From Polytrichum commune (lineage: Eukaryota > Streptophyta > Polytrichopsida > Polytrichales > Polytrichaceae): a DNA stretch of 64,000 bases. The stretch is from positions 43,276,001 to 43,340,000 of the forward strand of contig OX485804.1 in NCBI GenBank assembly GCA_950295325.1, read 5' to 3'. Position 1 is the stretch's first letter. Each line of letters opens with the position of its first letter. The notes under the pieces are model-generated. The model did no database searches and had not been told where the DNA came from. It worked only from the letters and a program-made list of their open reading frames with translations. Positions 11,507 through 22,775 of the stretch are shown piece after piece. The position numbers and the translations under genes were made by a program.

Positions 11507-12530
11507 CGGCTCTACCAAGGGAAAACCAAATCCAATTTAGTCCATGAAGGGACACCCTGGTGAGTAACTTTGTTCTTGTCAGACCAAAGAACAAGGAGAA
11601 CCCAATGTGGGTGGGAAAAACGTTGATGATAGTGGAACATGAACCCACATCCACGTTTTACTGGCAATTCAAAGTGCAGTGGTGGGAACCATGTGCAACA
11701 GGAAAACCATAAACCGAGAGTGCTAGATGAAGCGATGGAGAAAAGCGTGTCACAAAACCAGATGAATTTCCGGAATGTAACACTGTTTTGTACGAAAGTG
11801 GACAAACACATATGAATATGCACACCCAATTTTTGAAAGTTCATGAATGATTTGGGTCTAGCTTTCATTGAATTGTCTAGATTCACCAAAATTTGAGTAA
11901 TGAAGTGGATACAAATCAGTAATCTTTCTTCGTAGTTTTGTGGTGTAATCCAAAAAAGGGATGTTCCTTGACCATTTGCAACCCAAGCAGGTCCCAAACG
12001 AGAGAGGGCTACCTCTCATAGTAGAAGATATCAAGCTTCTATTGACCTTTCTTGGTGGCGTTCACCACCAGTGCTCAAGATTGAAGTCTTCGATGCCCTT
12101 CAAACGCGATTTAGCCCTTCAAAATATACCTCTCTCAAAATAGCCCTTCAAAATGCAACCCCAAATTGAGAATGAAGCCATCACTTGAAGTCCTCAATAC
12201 AATTTGCCCGCCACAAGACCCGACAAACGTATGGCATTGTCACTACAAGAAGTGGAGTTAGATGGTCAATTCTAAATTCTTCACATTGTACCGGAAACAT
12301 GTACCATATAATTCATGCACAAGTTTCATATGAGTTTTGTATTTCATTTCGATGTTCTTGGATTGACGTCTTGGGTTTGAACTAACCCTTCAACTAGAGA
12401 GCTGAAATTTGAGAGCCCTTGAAAACGAAACTCATATGAGGGCTCCAATCTTGAACACTGTTCACCACCCACACACACACTGTCCAAAAAGTAACCTCTC
12501 TCCCGACTTTTGGCATTACGAAACCGGATG
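11507..12530. other. Intergenic, one unrecognised long frame
   Basis: A 161-codon open frame on the minus strand (11512-11997) has no family features that I can identify. The rest shows only short direct repeats such as TAGCCCTTCAAAAT (12110-12160). Confidence 0.45.
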
Positions 12531-12533
12531 TTA

Positions 12534-13124
12534 CGGCCACTTCACACACAAGGTTGAAGGCCCTTGACCATGGCAATGCAAGAGCTCTCATTGGTCGAAA
12601 AGGCGGAGACCGTCCAAGTTCACTTCACACTAGGAGGTGAAGGCCTAAAGGCCCAAAGAAAAGTTCGTGGATGAAAAGTCTACATGGAGTCCTACATGGC
12701 TAGTTGTGGATAAGGGTGCATGGTCTACCGGAATTTGCGTCAGACCCACCTCCAAGAGGTGGGCTTGATGCAAATTCCGGGAGACCATGACTTTTTTAAT
12801 ATTTTTTCCAGCAGGACAGATTTCAGGACAGACTGCACGGCAGCTTCCAGAATAGATTCCAGGACAGACAAACACCACCAAGTAGTTATCTTAAATTGAT
12901 AAACTTGGAGACATATTATATTAAACCAAACCCTCCCCTCTTTTTCCGCCAACAAAACATGCAATGGTCCCGCAACATGGTTCATTCTCACTTCACACTA
13001 TGCTTGAGGGCCCGTGACCACATAAAACAACTTTCCCAACACCCATGGTACGGCCTTTGGATGAGAGTCAAGGGTCCTCACCACTACAAGGTCACAGCTC
13101 TTGGCCCCATGTCTAAACAGGCCC
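12534..13124. mobile_element. Harbinger/Tourist-like MITE (GGCCACTTCA family), copy 1
   Basis: Flanked by TTA on both sides (12531-12533 and 13125-13127), as expected for PIF/Harbinger insertions. The left end begins CGGCCACTTCACACA and the right end finishes in GGCCC. The interior matches 40183-40656 (AAAGTCTACATGGA, CCACCTC..GAGGT, AAGGTCACAGCTCTTGGC). No coding frame. The second copy is at 39022-40656. Confidence 0.75.
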
Positions 13125-13329
13125 TTAATTAGTCACCATTGCTAACCGGCCCAGTCAAAATCACATGAAATTATATATGCGGTCACGTTGCAATAAGCGC
13201 TCCGAATCGCACCACATACATCCTACCTTGCTTGCATTTCAACACGCCCAAGTCGCCATGTTTGACGATCCATATAACGTAACTGACTGAGGCACACAAA
13301 TAAAAATGTTCCAATGGCACACAGATAGA

Positions 13330-13545
13330 TCGTGGTGAGCCCAAAATCTGGTACTCCTGGTTTGGTGTCCCCCGGAGGACTCAAAGGTACGAATTCGACC
13401 ACAAAATTGGGGGTCGATTCATGCCTCCCAGCTGCGCCACCAGTCCTTGCAATCTGCTCTTGGCCAATGTTGATAAGTTAGTGCCTGGTGGGTCCCTATT
13501 CGAAGCGAGACTTGCTGACTGTTGAGCTATAACCCTTAAAGGACA
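13330..13545 (-). repeat. Probable SINE with two tRNA-like units
   Basis: On the minus strand the first unit has TAGCTCAACAG, a perfect match to the pol III A box, followed about 15 bases later by GCTTCGAATAG, a weak B box. About 65 bases on is a second A-box match (TGGCGCAGCTGG) and a degenerate B box (GGTCGAATTC). Neither unit folds as a clean tRNA, so this is read as a dimeric tRNA-derived SINE rather than tRNA genes. SINE ends and target duplication were not found. Confidence 0.4.
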
Positions 13546-14205
13546 TATGCTTTCCCGATACCACACCCAAAATATCTTTTAAATTTCATTTTAAGCATGA
13601 TTAACCAAGTAATTTACATAGGCTCTATTCTAAAGAAGTATAGATCTTGCTAAGGTGCTTGATTTGACATTCGAAAAACCCCATTTGGTGTAATGGAGTA
13701 GAAGTTTTGAACAAGATTCTCCCAAAATAATACCAAGCCCGTGGGGCAACATTGTCCTTTAAGGGTTAGTTGACCTCATTTCCACAAAATATCAGGCACT
13801 TGGTGGTGATGAAACGTGCGCGCGAGTTTGATTTTGAAGCGTGGATTTTTTTATCGCCAGTGTTAATGTGGCTCTGTTTTTCGAGCAATTCTCGCTCTCT
13901 ACAAACATTTGTTGGCCGTTGGATTGGATCAGGAATCCTCTCGTTGGTTAGCGATTGTGAATCGCGCATACTGTCACTCTCCGTTTCTAAATGGGAGTTG
14001 GGTTGCAAAAGTTATGAGAGGTCGAAGTGGCGATTTCTTTTTCTTTTCTTTAACCGATCACCGAGGTTCGTTCAGTTGTGTTAATTATTGAGCTTAGAGT
14101 GCTTGATATCTTTTGAGCACATAGGTCGATCTCATTGGAGCACGGTTTGTTTTGGTATGTGTCCATTTTTTATAAAAAAAATTAGTATAAGTGTCATAGT
14201 CCACT

Positions 14206-15461
14206 CCCAGGGGGTGCACCTTACATTAAAAACCGAGAAACCATGTGCTTTCGCAACATACGAAAAACACTTCCTATATACAAGTTTTTTTGGTTGTAAA
14301 ATCAAGCAGTATATGTGCAATTTCAATGATAAATGTTACAAGTGACAATATGTATACGTAAAATCATTCACTTTCATATATAGTCATTAACATAAGTATA
14401 CAAATACACTTTTGAATGATATTGAACCCCTATCCTATGTATGATGTAAAACTCTAGCATTCATCAATGAAGTTGTTGAAGACTTTTTCATCCCTCGGAT
14501 GTAATTCATAAGCATCTTAGTCTACAATATATGTCATAGAAGCTACTGCAATTATTGTTTCTAAATCTATCATCAAATGATCCATAAGATCGTACGTCCA
14601 CTTATTCTTGGTTTCTTTCTTAAATTAACATAAACCAATCTCCATGTTTGATAGACAGTCCATCAAGTCAATTGGATCCCTATACTCCACCCAACGAATA
14701 CCAAATTTTCTACGCATCATATAAACCCTCCCAACAAACTAAACCTTAAATGGAGCTAAATCTTTTGGTCTACCATAATTTTTTAATAATTCTAGCTTCA
14801 AGTGTGGTCAAAAAGCACACTCCACAATCACAACCAAGACTTAATATAGTATCATGATTTGCAGCGGTAAGGAGTTTAGGCCTCATATATAAAATGTAAG
14901 TCTTAATCCGAGCCAATTGATCTTTAGGTAAAGTTGGATTGCCGTTCAATTGACTAACAAGTGTACTTTTGACAATTCTAGACTCCCCTACCTCCACATA
15001 AGCCACAATAAAGTTTACAATAAATTGAGAGGGCATTTTAACATTTTCATGTTCATCAATTGAACAATCCAAAGCATGTCAAAGCTCGCTTTGCAACTCC
15101 AAATCTTCATGTAAATCATTTTTAACTTGCGATTGCATCAATTTCATCTTTTTGACAACATCCTTGCACGTGTTTGAATTATCTTCTCCAACACTATAAT
15201 TTTCCTTGTCGCCACCTTGTGCACTAGAATCATCAATCAATGTGTGATGACATTCACACTCCTCATCCCCCTGCATACTTCCAAATAAATGAGTGACCCT
15301 CTACAAGTACAAGTGTTGTATGTTTTCTAGAGGTCCTCCATACATGCACATAACTATGAGCTCAATTTAAGTAGCACATGTAGTATATACAAGTTCAAAT
15401 TAATACCCTTTTTGTGCACTCAAGTCTTCTCATACGTGTTATGAAAGGTGGACCCCAGCGG
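14206..15461 (-). mobile_element. AT-hook-protein transposable element, copy 2
   Basis: The ends are CCCAGGGGGTGCACC at the low side and, inverted, CCGCTGGGGTCCACC at the high side. The flanking 8-mers are AGTCCACT (14198-14205) and ATTCCACT (15462-15469), a target duplication with one mismatch. The coding region runs on the minus strand and includes an acidic N-terminal module absent from copy 1. Diverged ends and several frame breaks show it is older than copy 1. Confidence 0.85.
14470..15276 (-). pseudogene. AT-hook element protein, broken (copy 2)
   Basis: Starting at 15276 the frame reads MQGDEECECHHTLIDD, then GGDKENYSVGEDNSN and DLHEDLELQSEL, then a TGA. The same frame continues into SIDEHENVKMPSQ and KSTLVSQLNGNPTLPKDQ as far as IIKK. 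There a one-base insertion and stop precede a frameshifted AT-hook (GRPKD). The C-terminal domain follows with more stops. The TGA after LQSEL sits at the same place in copy 3. Confidence 0.8.
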
Positions 15462-15469
15462 ATTCCACT

Positions 15470-17187
15470 CAAATATGGTGTCCAATTAAGAAGAGTGGCC
15501 ACATAACACCCAAATATTAGGTCTTATATGCACACCCTATGCACGATCCGGGTAGCATGTGTTACGACTAGTTTGTTGAACGGCCGACATGATCAATTCA
15601 ATGTAACACTACCACCATACGAGTCCTACACAACACGTCTTTTGTCACGTGATGAATTTGCAAATCTCTTGTAAATCTACTATTGTGGTAGATTTGCAAT
15701 TTTTTCAACGACAAACGACGTGTGGTGTGGGACTGTATGGTGGGAGTGATAATGAAGATCCCCTTTGCAAAGGTCATTTACACACAACAATAACCATGGT
15801 GGTTGATGGTTGTAGTTTGTTTCTTTAACTCTTATTTTGAGGATAAGGAGAAACAAGATGCATTGATGATGACCACAACTTCTTTTCCTTGCCCAACTAT
15901 AACACAAGTCATAGTTGAAGGTCTTTGTACTTTGGTTCTACTTTGTTTGTAGTTGCTACCTAGGTGACACCCGGGGAGGGTTCAAGGCCAAAGCATGGCA
16001 TAGAGAAAATTTATTTCATGAGCATGCTCATGAAACATGGGTTGTATGTCCATGGACATAGGGTGCCCCATGACCATAGGAGAAAATTTCATTATACTAC
16101 CCGATGTTCTTTTTCTTTTTCTTTTTGATGAAATTTTTTTTCGAGCAAGATGGTCAATGTTTAAAAAACTCTTGTTTGCCCGAGGAAGACATTTGGCTAC
16201 CCAGACATGGTGCTCATAAAAAAGGTTGCCCATAATATGCATTTGAAACCTATGCATCGAGTTTGAAGTAATATGTTGCACAGAGCACATAGGAGTGCTC
16301 AACGCAACCCGGTGTTCTTAACCATCTACATAGGTGAATCTTAATAATGATGAATTCTTACACAAGAAATTAAACACATGACATGGAATGGTGTCAAAAT
16401 TGTCTAGTGGGTTATATGACAAGGCTCTATATTTAGGTCCTAGGATGTTTGAGAATCCATAAGTAATTTAGGAACTTTAAGCAGGTTACGATTAAATCCT
16501 GAATGAAACTTAATTAATCAAGGCATTTAGGGTTGTCACCCAAAGTTCCTCACCCTTGATTTCGTCCTTAGCCCAAGTGTTGAATGTTTGACTGACACGT
16601 AATAACTCCCTCCTTGGTAGTTCAATGTATCATTCCAATACACCGTTGGAATATACATAACACCCGCAACTATTGATGAGCTTACAACTTAACCCACATT
16701 ATGTCATTTCATTACCTTTGATTTCGGGTAAGGTTACATCTTTAGCTTTCTCCAAAGTCCACCCGGACGCCTTAGCCACGCATGCCTTTAAAAACATCCC
16801 CCTTGCACCCGTTGGCCTAACCTCCTTTGTCTCGCCATCGCAGGGGTCCTCCACCTTCTCCATTGATTATGTACGTGATTTATTTCAACCAAAATATTGC
16901 AAGTGTTTAAAAACACTCACATCAATGGTCCATCACTAATACATTCAAAAGTTACACACATATCTACCTACCTAATGAATCCAACATTACCGAAGAGCCA
17001 AGATGGCATAAAATAATCTAGTATGGTCTAGATTGATTTTTGTGAAACGACTAAGTTGCTAGGCCTTGATTGATTGATTGCAATCCCGCAAAGGCTTAGC
17101 CTAACTAATCACCCTAGTAGCTAATCTAACTAATCAAAAGCTAACCTAGCTAACCCTAAGCCTTAATCCCAGCTTCGGCTATTTCGG
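15470..17187. other. Intergenic, no gene seen
   Basis: No recognisable frame on either strand. A short inverted motif (CATGAGCATGCTCATG) lies at 16018-16033. A piece of the dispersed repeat described at 4390-4780 lies near 15475. Confidence 0.5.
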
Positions 17188-17511
17188 CCTTGAGCCCATC
17201 CAAGTCCCAGCTCCACTGTCGGCCTTGAGCCCGGCTGCTCCTAGCTCTACTATCAACCTTGAGCTCGGCTGCTTCCAACTCTACTGTTGGCCTTGAGCCC
17301 AGACCCAGCTGATCTCAGCTCTACTGTTGCCTTGAGCCCAGCTGCTCCCAGCTCTACTGTTGCCTTGAGCCTAGCTGCTCCCGGCTCTACTGTCAGCCTT
17401 GAGCTCGGCTGCTTCCAGCTCTACTGTTGGCCTTGAGCCCAGCTGCTCCCAGCTCTACTGTTGCCTTGAGCCTAGCTGCTCCCGGCTCTACTGTCGGCCT
17501 TGAGCCCAGAC
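17188..17511. repeat. GC-richer minisatellite, ~34-bp unit, nine copies
   Basis: Units begin CCTTGAGCC or CCTTGAGCT and end in CTCTACTGT plus TG, TGG, CAG or CGG. Three variants (CCCAGCTGCTCCCAG, CCTAGCTGCTCCCGG, CTCGGCTGCTTCCAG) recur in order over the last units, giving a block period of about 101 bp. The array is clearly GC-richer than its surroundings. Confidence 0.9.
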
Positions 17512-19080
17512 TAAAAATCAATTCCAACAGCTTTCGGCTGCTTTAGGCCTTGGCAGCCGTGTAGTATCATTAGCCTCCTCCAAATACCAACCACCATCAA
17601 GTGTTTCTATCCAATTATAAATCTAACACTATAAATCCAAATCTCACAAGTCTAAATACAAGAATAAATGCTATAAATCTAAATGCTATAATGTCAATAT
17701 TAAAAGTCTAAATACTAGAGCTATACACGTGTTCATGAATGCCTTTGGTCTAAAACCACCTCTAATAAAGTAAAGCTAATCTACAAAACTAATTGGTCTT
17801 GGCTCTTTACCTTAAAATCTTGCACACACACGTGCCTCTCTCTTCCCCCACACATACACAAGCTCACCTACTTCAATAATATAACTTTGTAAGTCCAACA
17901 AAACTAAATGCTCCAATGTTTTATAAACATAATTTTGCAAGTCTAAATAATTATAGGTGTGGATAATATAAACCCAAGCACTACAATTTGAAGACTATAA
18001 ATTAAACTCTAAACTCTTCCAAAGCACACTACTCCTAACAAGAGGTCAAGCCTACTTAAAGGCCAACTAGTCTTGGCTCTTCACCTTAAAATCATGTACG
18101 CACACGTACTCCTATCTTGTTTCCCACACACCCACACTTATAACACGTGGGGTGCCAAGGAGCACGAAGGAAAGAGGAAGAGAGAGGGAAGAATGAGGGC
18201 TTATATAGTACGTTTGAGGAGGTGAACACCCTCAAGGCTCAAGATAAGCCTTCGTAATCTTCCCCTACTTTGTAGGCTCTCATCTTATCTTTTATGCCTT
18301 TGTCCCTCAAACGAACAACATATATCCTAATTCAAACATTTAACTTAAGGAACTACCATTGGTTCTTCACCTACTACGCTCTCCAACTAAGGAGCTTTCT
18401 CACACTACTAATCTTCTAATTAATCCTCTCCACATAAGCCTAATGCTTAAATATAGTTTCCCTCAAGCTTCACTCTTTTTATATTTTTGTGAATAATCAA
18501 TAACATTAAAACATAACTTCTAATGGTCTCAAAAGACTTAAGAACACATGTGGGCACCATTTTGGGCTCACAAGGGTAAATGATTTTCCAAAGATTTTAC
18601 AATAAATTCAATACTTACTATCGGATGAATGTAATAAATAATTTTTGTAACTTCTACAATTGTTACATGCATGAAAAGTTATAAATTCTATTAATCATGG
18701 ATTAACCCAAGGTAAATTCCATGGTAAAGAGACAACCTATTTGTAAAAACACCCTAATTGCACATATCACTATACATGTTTGCCCTCCATTGAAGAAGTA
18801 AAAGCAACAACTACGTCGAGAGTTGAGATTTATGCCCTATGGTTTCCATCGTTGAGGTCATGTGGGAACACCAGGACAATACTCTAAGCTCACAACATGG
18901 ATGCAGGAGGAATTGAACACGGGATCCTCTAGGATAGAGAAAATTGACCAGAGTGACGTGTGGATATGAGTGTATGCTTAAGGTCATCTCTAAACTTCAT
19001 ATACACTCCAAATTAACAGAGATCAAAAGTTTAACAATTCTAAATAAAAACTCAAACATTTGAACCGCAAAATACAACAC
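17512..19080. other. Intergenic, no gene seen
   Basis: AT-rich sequence with two similar stretches (GGTCTTGGCTCTT.ACCTTAAAATC near 17795 and GTCTTGGCTCTTCACCTTAAAATC near 18070) that point to an old partial duplication of about 275 bp. No coding frame. On the minus strand, GTTCAATTCCTCC near 18915 resembles a pol III B box without a clear A box. Confidence 0.5.
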
Positions 19081-19380
19081 CTTTGAAAACACATGAAAAA
19101 CTTTCAAGTTGTAGCACTTGGAAAAACCACATGAAATAGGGTGTCGCTAACGACAACCATTTTTAGGCCTTTTTGCAAATAACTCACAGTCCAACATATT
19201 GCAAACAAGGTAGGATTTTTAAGAAATTTTGATTTTTTGGATTTTATTCTAGAAGCCTATGGAAATAAAGAGGTAGTAATATAATGAGTTTTAATTTTAA
19301 AATTTAGATTTTAAAATTTGATGGGCATTAAAATACTAGAGTGGACTTTTGGACATTAATCTTGGAGGGGAAGGGAGAGG

Positions 19381-19525
19381 CCTCAAGGAGAACAGCATAA
19401 AACTTTCATGTAAAAAACACTTGGGAAAACCACATGAAAATGGGGTATTGTTGTTGACACCCCCTTTTTGGCCACCTTTTTCAAGCATCCTCATTGCAGC
19501 TTTGCGCACGGCTTTGCGTTGCAAC
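19381..19525. repeat. Dispersed repeat with quasi-palindromic GACACC core (copy near pogo-like element)
   Basis: The segment has AAAACCACATGAAAATGGGGT, GTTGACACCCC, then TTTTTCAAGCATCCTCATTG and GCTTTGCG. It matches 21451-21530 (GATGACACCC, TTTTTAAGCATCCTCGTTG, GTTGCGCTACAAC). A shorter version is at 19120-19160 (GGGTGTCGCTAACGACAACC). Nature unknown. Confidence 0.6.
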
Positions 19526-19527
19526 TA

Positions 19528-20039
19528 CAATAATCTCCCATTTAAGTATGCACTTTGAACCGGAGCCGTTGGTGTGCACTTAGTTGGTAGGTTCGTACTT
19601 TACTCATATCATTAGTGTTCCAAATTGGGCTAGTCGGAATAAGTAACTGTCTAATACCCATCTAGCTAAAATTCATCTATCGATGTCGAAATCCATTCTA
19701 TCGACACATTTGTTGAATGTGAAAGTGCTACCGAATTCAAAGGCTTTGAAGCTCTACACAACATTGTCCTTGACATTGACGTCCAATTGCTTTGCTCCGA
19801 TGTTCAAATGGAAGTTGGACAAATGTATGATGAACTGCGATGATTGTTAGCGACGTTTCAGTGAAACATTAACAAACTGACATTGAATTTCAAGCATAAA
19901 AAATTCATGCATTCGCAGAAAATGACTTTGCATGACATGTTCAATCAATAAATTATGAACCCTAATTTTTGTCAAAAAAATTGTGCACTTAACCGGGATG
20001 TGTACTTAAACGGGTGCGTACTTAAGCGGGAGATTACTG
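19528..20039 (+). mobile_element. Pogo-like (TcMar) deletion derivative
   Basis: TA lies on both sides (19526-19527 and 20040-20041). The left end CAATAATCTCCCATTTAAGT and the inverted right end CAGTAATCTCCCGCTTAAGT match well and resemble the CAGTAA start known for plant pogo/Emigrant elements. The interior keeps an open stretch from 19679 to the stop near 19842, including IDVEIHSIDTFVECES and DIDVQLLCSDVQMEVGQ. This could be the tail of a lost transposase but was not matched to a named one. Confidence 0.72.
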
Positions 20040-20041
20040 TA

Positions 20042-20206
20042 TATAAGAACCATAGAAAAATGTGGTGGAAAGGGGGTTGTCACAAAGCTATAGAGTGCCC
20101 TCGGGGAGTTCACTGCGATAATATTAGAAAACAACGTGTGGGAAAATATAGGGTAATTTATATTCACAAAAGGAAAAAACTTAGAATTTTCTTAGAAGTA
20201 ATATAG
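20042..20206 (+). other. Short conserved-looking coding fragment, unknown
   Basis: Directly after the pogo-like element the frame reads ECPRGVHCDNIRKQRVGKYR to a stop at 20206. A mutated relative at about 46968-47030 gives LPRGGDYRNFRKPREIKRNR. The second copy lies just downstream of the fourth AT-hook-protein remnant, so the two may once have belonged to one gene or element. No function can be given. Confidence 0.35.
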
Positions 20207-20590
20207 GTGAGTATGTATGATAAAATTTGTATTATAAATAATATAGGCTTGATACAAATAGCGAATATTTTTAAAATATTTTTAAAAATATACCGTAGGA
20301 TTTAAGGATCCTAGGTTTTTTTTGAAATAGGGTGTCCTTTGTGTTCAGAGGTGGGAAGATTTTGGATGAAAAACTATGTCGATTCAGTTGAAAAAATGGG
20401 ATGAAAGATTGATGAGGGCGGATGACGGATTAGGGTTTAGGAAAAATTGAGGGAGAACGTTGCTGGAGGATTAGGTTTTGAGAGTTTTTTTTCACCGTTC
20501 TGAGAGGTTGGGTTTGCGGTTTAGTGTTGGCGAGAGTTTTTTCTTCGGTGTTGTTGACAATCTGACGTTGTCTCGTTTGGACTTTGCAGA

Positions 20591-20775
20591 TTACCATGTG
20601 ACATCAATTTGCAAGATGGTGTCCCCGTTGCTGAACCACCTCCTATAGGGTTCCACCACATGTTTGGCAACGAAGAAGCTGGAATGCAAGTCTTGGAGAA
20701 CGTTTGCGGACAGCTCGTTGAAGGCTATGGCGATGAAGTTGGGGCGTTGGGACGTAACAGATTACAAATATTAAA
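20591..20775 (+). other. Possible isolated exon, weak
   Basis: A plausible 3' splice site (GGACTTTGCAG ending at 20590) is followed by a stop-free frame with balanced composition, for example DGVPVAEPPPIGFHHMFG and GMQVLENVCGQLVEGYGDE. The upstream 150 bases are T-rich and intron-like. No partner exon or family was recognised, so it may be a captured or relic exon. Confidence 0.25.
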
Positions 20776-20779
20776 GGCA

Positions 20780-21420
20780 TGCATTATTTGTTGATTATAT
20801 ACTAGTGTTCTTAAAAGCTAGGAATTGTTTTGCAAGATGAACATGACATCTTTCATTTGATATGAACAGTTTTGCTAGTGTTTTTAAATGCTAGAAACAA
20901 TTTCTCAAGATAAATTAGAGGAGTTTTGGTTGGTCTTGTGTCTGTCTGCTTCAAGCAGGATGTTGTAGTATTAACTCTATACCCTTCTACATTATTGCAT
21001 GGACCCTATTTTTGCTTACTTTGTTGTTGGTGTTTTAATTGTTTTTTTTACACTCAGTACCGTTGTGTTTAATTGTGCGTGTAACTTGATTGAAGAACAT
21101 GGGCTGATTTTGTTGTTTGAAACTGTTTATGAACACTCTTAATGTAAAACCTTGTTGTGCCTTGGATTTTGGTGACTTAGTACTTTGAATGCTCTGAAAC
21201 CCTTTGGAGCAAAATCAAATAATTATAATGAACATACCTAGCTTAAAATTAGAGCTTCATCAAATTTTAAAGTAATTATAGGGTCATTTAGAAAACAAGA
21301 AATTAGCAAATTATATAATAATACGGTACAAAAAATTAAGGATGGATAATTAAATACCCCTTGAATAAATACCCTTGTCACGCACGTGTATACATATATA
21401 CATGTCTAGTGAACTCCCCA
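20780..21420. other. Intergenic, no gene seen
   Basis: AT-rich, no frame or structured repeat recognised. Confidence 0.5.
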
Positions 21421-21424
21421 AGAG

Positions 21425-21605
21425 AGTGCCAACTTTAAGAAATTGGCCAAAACGCGGGTGTCAGCGATGACACCCTTTTTCCCAAAGTTTTTAAGCATCC
21501 TCGTTGCAACGTTGCGCTACAACTCATTGGGAGTGAGAAAAAACATGTGAAAAAATGTGGTTGGGAAGGGGGTGTCGCTAGTGCACCCCTCTTTCAACCA
21601 CTTAT
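21425..21605. repeat. Dispersed repeat with GGGTGTC hairpin, second locus
   Basis: Contains the perfect 8-bp hairpin GGGTGTCA-GCGA-TGACACCC (21456-21475) followed by a T-run. A second variant, GGGTGTCGCTAGTGCACCCC, starts at 21570. It shares flanking phrases with 19381-19525. Confidence 0.65.
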
Positions 21606-21627
21606 TGTTATTATTATTATTATTATT
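21605..21627. repeat. TTA microsatellite
   Basis: About seven TTA units. Confidence 0.95.
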
Positions 21628-22608
21628 TACATCATTCATAATAGTACCTGGAGCCCCACTTCTTTGGAGACACTTTTTATCCATGATCCTATGGTTTAGA
21701 TTGCATTGGATAGCAGTTCATTAGATGTAAGTACTACTACATTTGTATTGGACAGTCTAAGAAGTTATTTTTGGCCTCTGACTACCAATACATTTTGTAA
21801 TAAACAACTTTTTGTCTTGAGTAAATTTTTATTTTGAGGAATACATTTGTCTACGAGCAACTATATAGTTGTTAAAAAACGAAAAGTGTTTGCAAAAGAT
21901 ATTCCCAAAATAGGGGTGCATTTACATATCTTTTGAACTTCCATGTTGAAATTATGAAAGTGTTACATTATAAACTGTGACAAATAGATAGTCATGCTAG
22001 TTTCATCAAAATTAGGTTAACAAAATAAAGTGCCAAAATATTCATTAAAATCAAGTTAACGACAAAGTGTTGGACAATACACAATAATTTTGAGGGTAGT
22101 ACCCAAAAATAAATTTGGGCAGCCCAAAACAAAAATATCGGGCAACATCTAAAAATATTATTTCTCCAAGTAGCTCTAAAAATGTTTATCAAGCACTAAC
22201 AAAATGTTTTTTGTTGTGTCCAGAAATCAAAAGGTAGGCCTACATATAGACCTACAAATCCACAAAAATAGGCTTAAAGGGTCCGCTCACATGAGCTTGC
22301 TCATGTTCCAGTCACACTTCATGGCACACAACTTCTATGAAGCAATTACTCTTACACAAAATTTACACTAAAAGGTACTATGTCCCTCAATTATTTTGTC
22401 TTCATCCCATGGATTGCACCTAGAGGAGCTCGACAATGATTGAGGTCATATTCACTCAACCACAAATTTACTTTATGTTTAATATGGGGTATCAACACCA
22501 AAAGGATACTTTCAAGCATTGCCAAGTATGAGCAAGTAAGGGAAGATTCAAAGCCAGAAAATAGTGGCCACCATAGATAAAACAACTAGAATAATAATGA
22601 AACTAGGG

Positions 22609-22775
22609 CATAACATTATTCAGATTCATAACAGTGTTCTATGGGATTGACAATATTCCACGTAGTATTCCGGGATATTCCCCACATTAAGAGTAAATGT
22701 GGGGAATATTTGGGAATATTACAAGGAATATTGTCAATCCCACATAACATTGTTATGAATCTGAATAATGTTATG
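22609..22775. repeat. Long near-perfect palindrome (foldback/MITE)
   Basis: The left arm starts CATAACATTATTCAGATTCA and the right arm ends as its exact inverse. Arms of about 70 bases pair with few mismatches (CAATATTCC with GGAATATTG, GTGGGGAATATT with GATATTCCCCAC) around a short loop near 22690-22700. No clear target duplication. RNA from this locus would form a strong hairpin and could feed small-RNA production. Confidence 0.85.

Noticed and set aside
11512-11997. 161-codon minus-strand open frame next to AT-hook element copy 1
   Set aside because: No recognisable motif or splice partner; composition is consistent with chance.
13381-13545. tRNA gene
   Set aside because: A-box matches exist but acceptor and anticodon stems do not pair; better read as a SINE.
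21456-21480. Hairpin plus T-run resembling a bacterial terminator
   Set aside because: The window is plant nuclear DNA and the hairpin belongs to a repeated quasi-palindrome with no gene in front of it.
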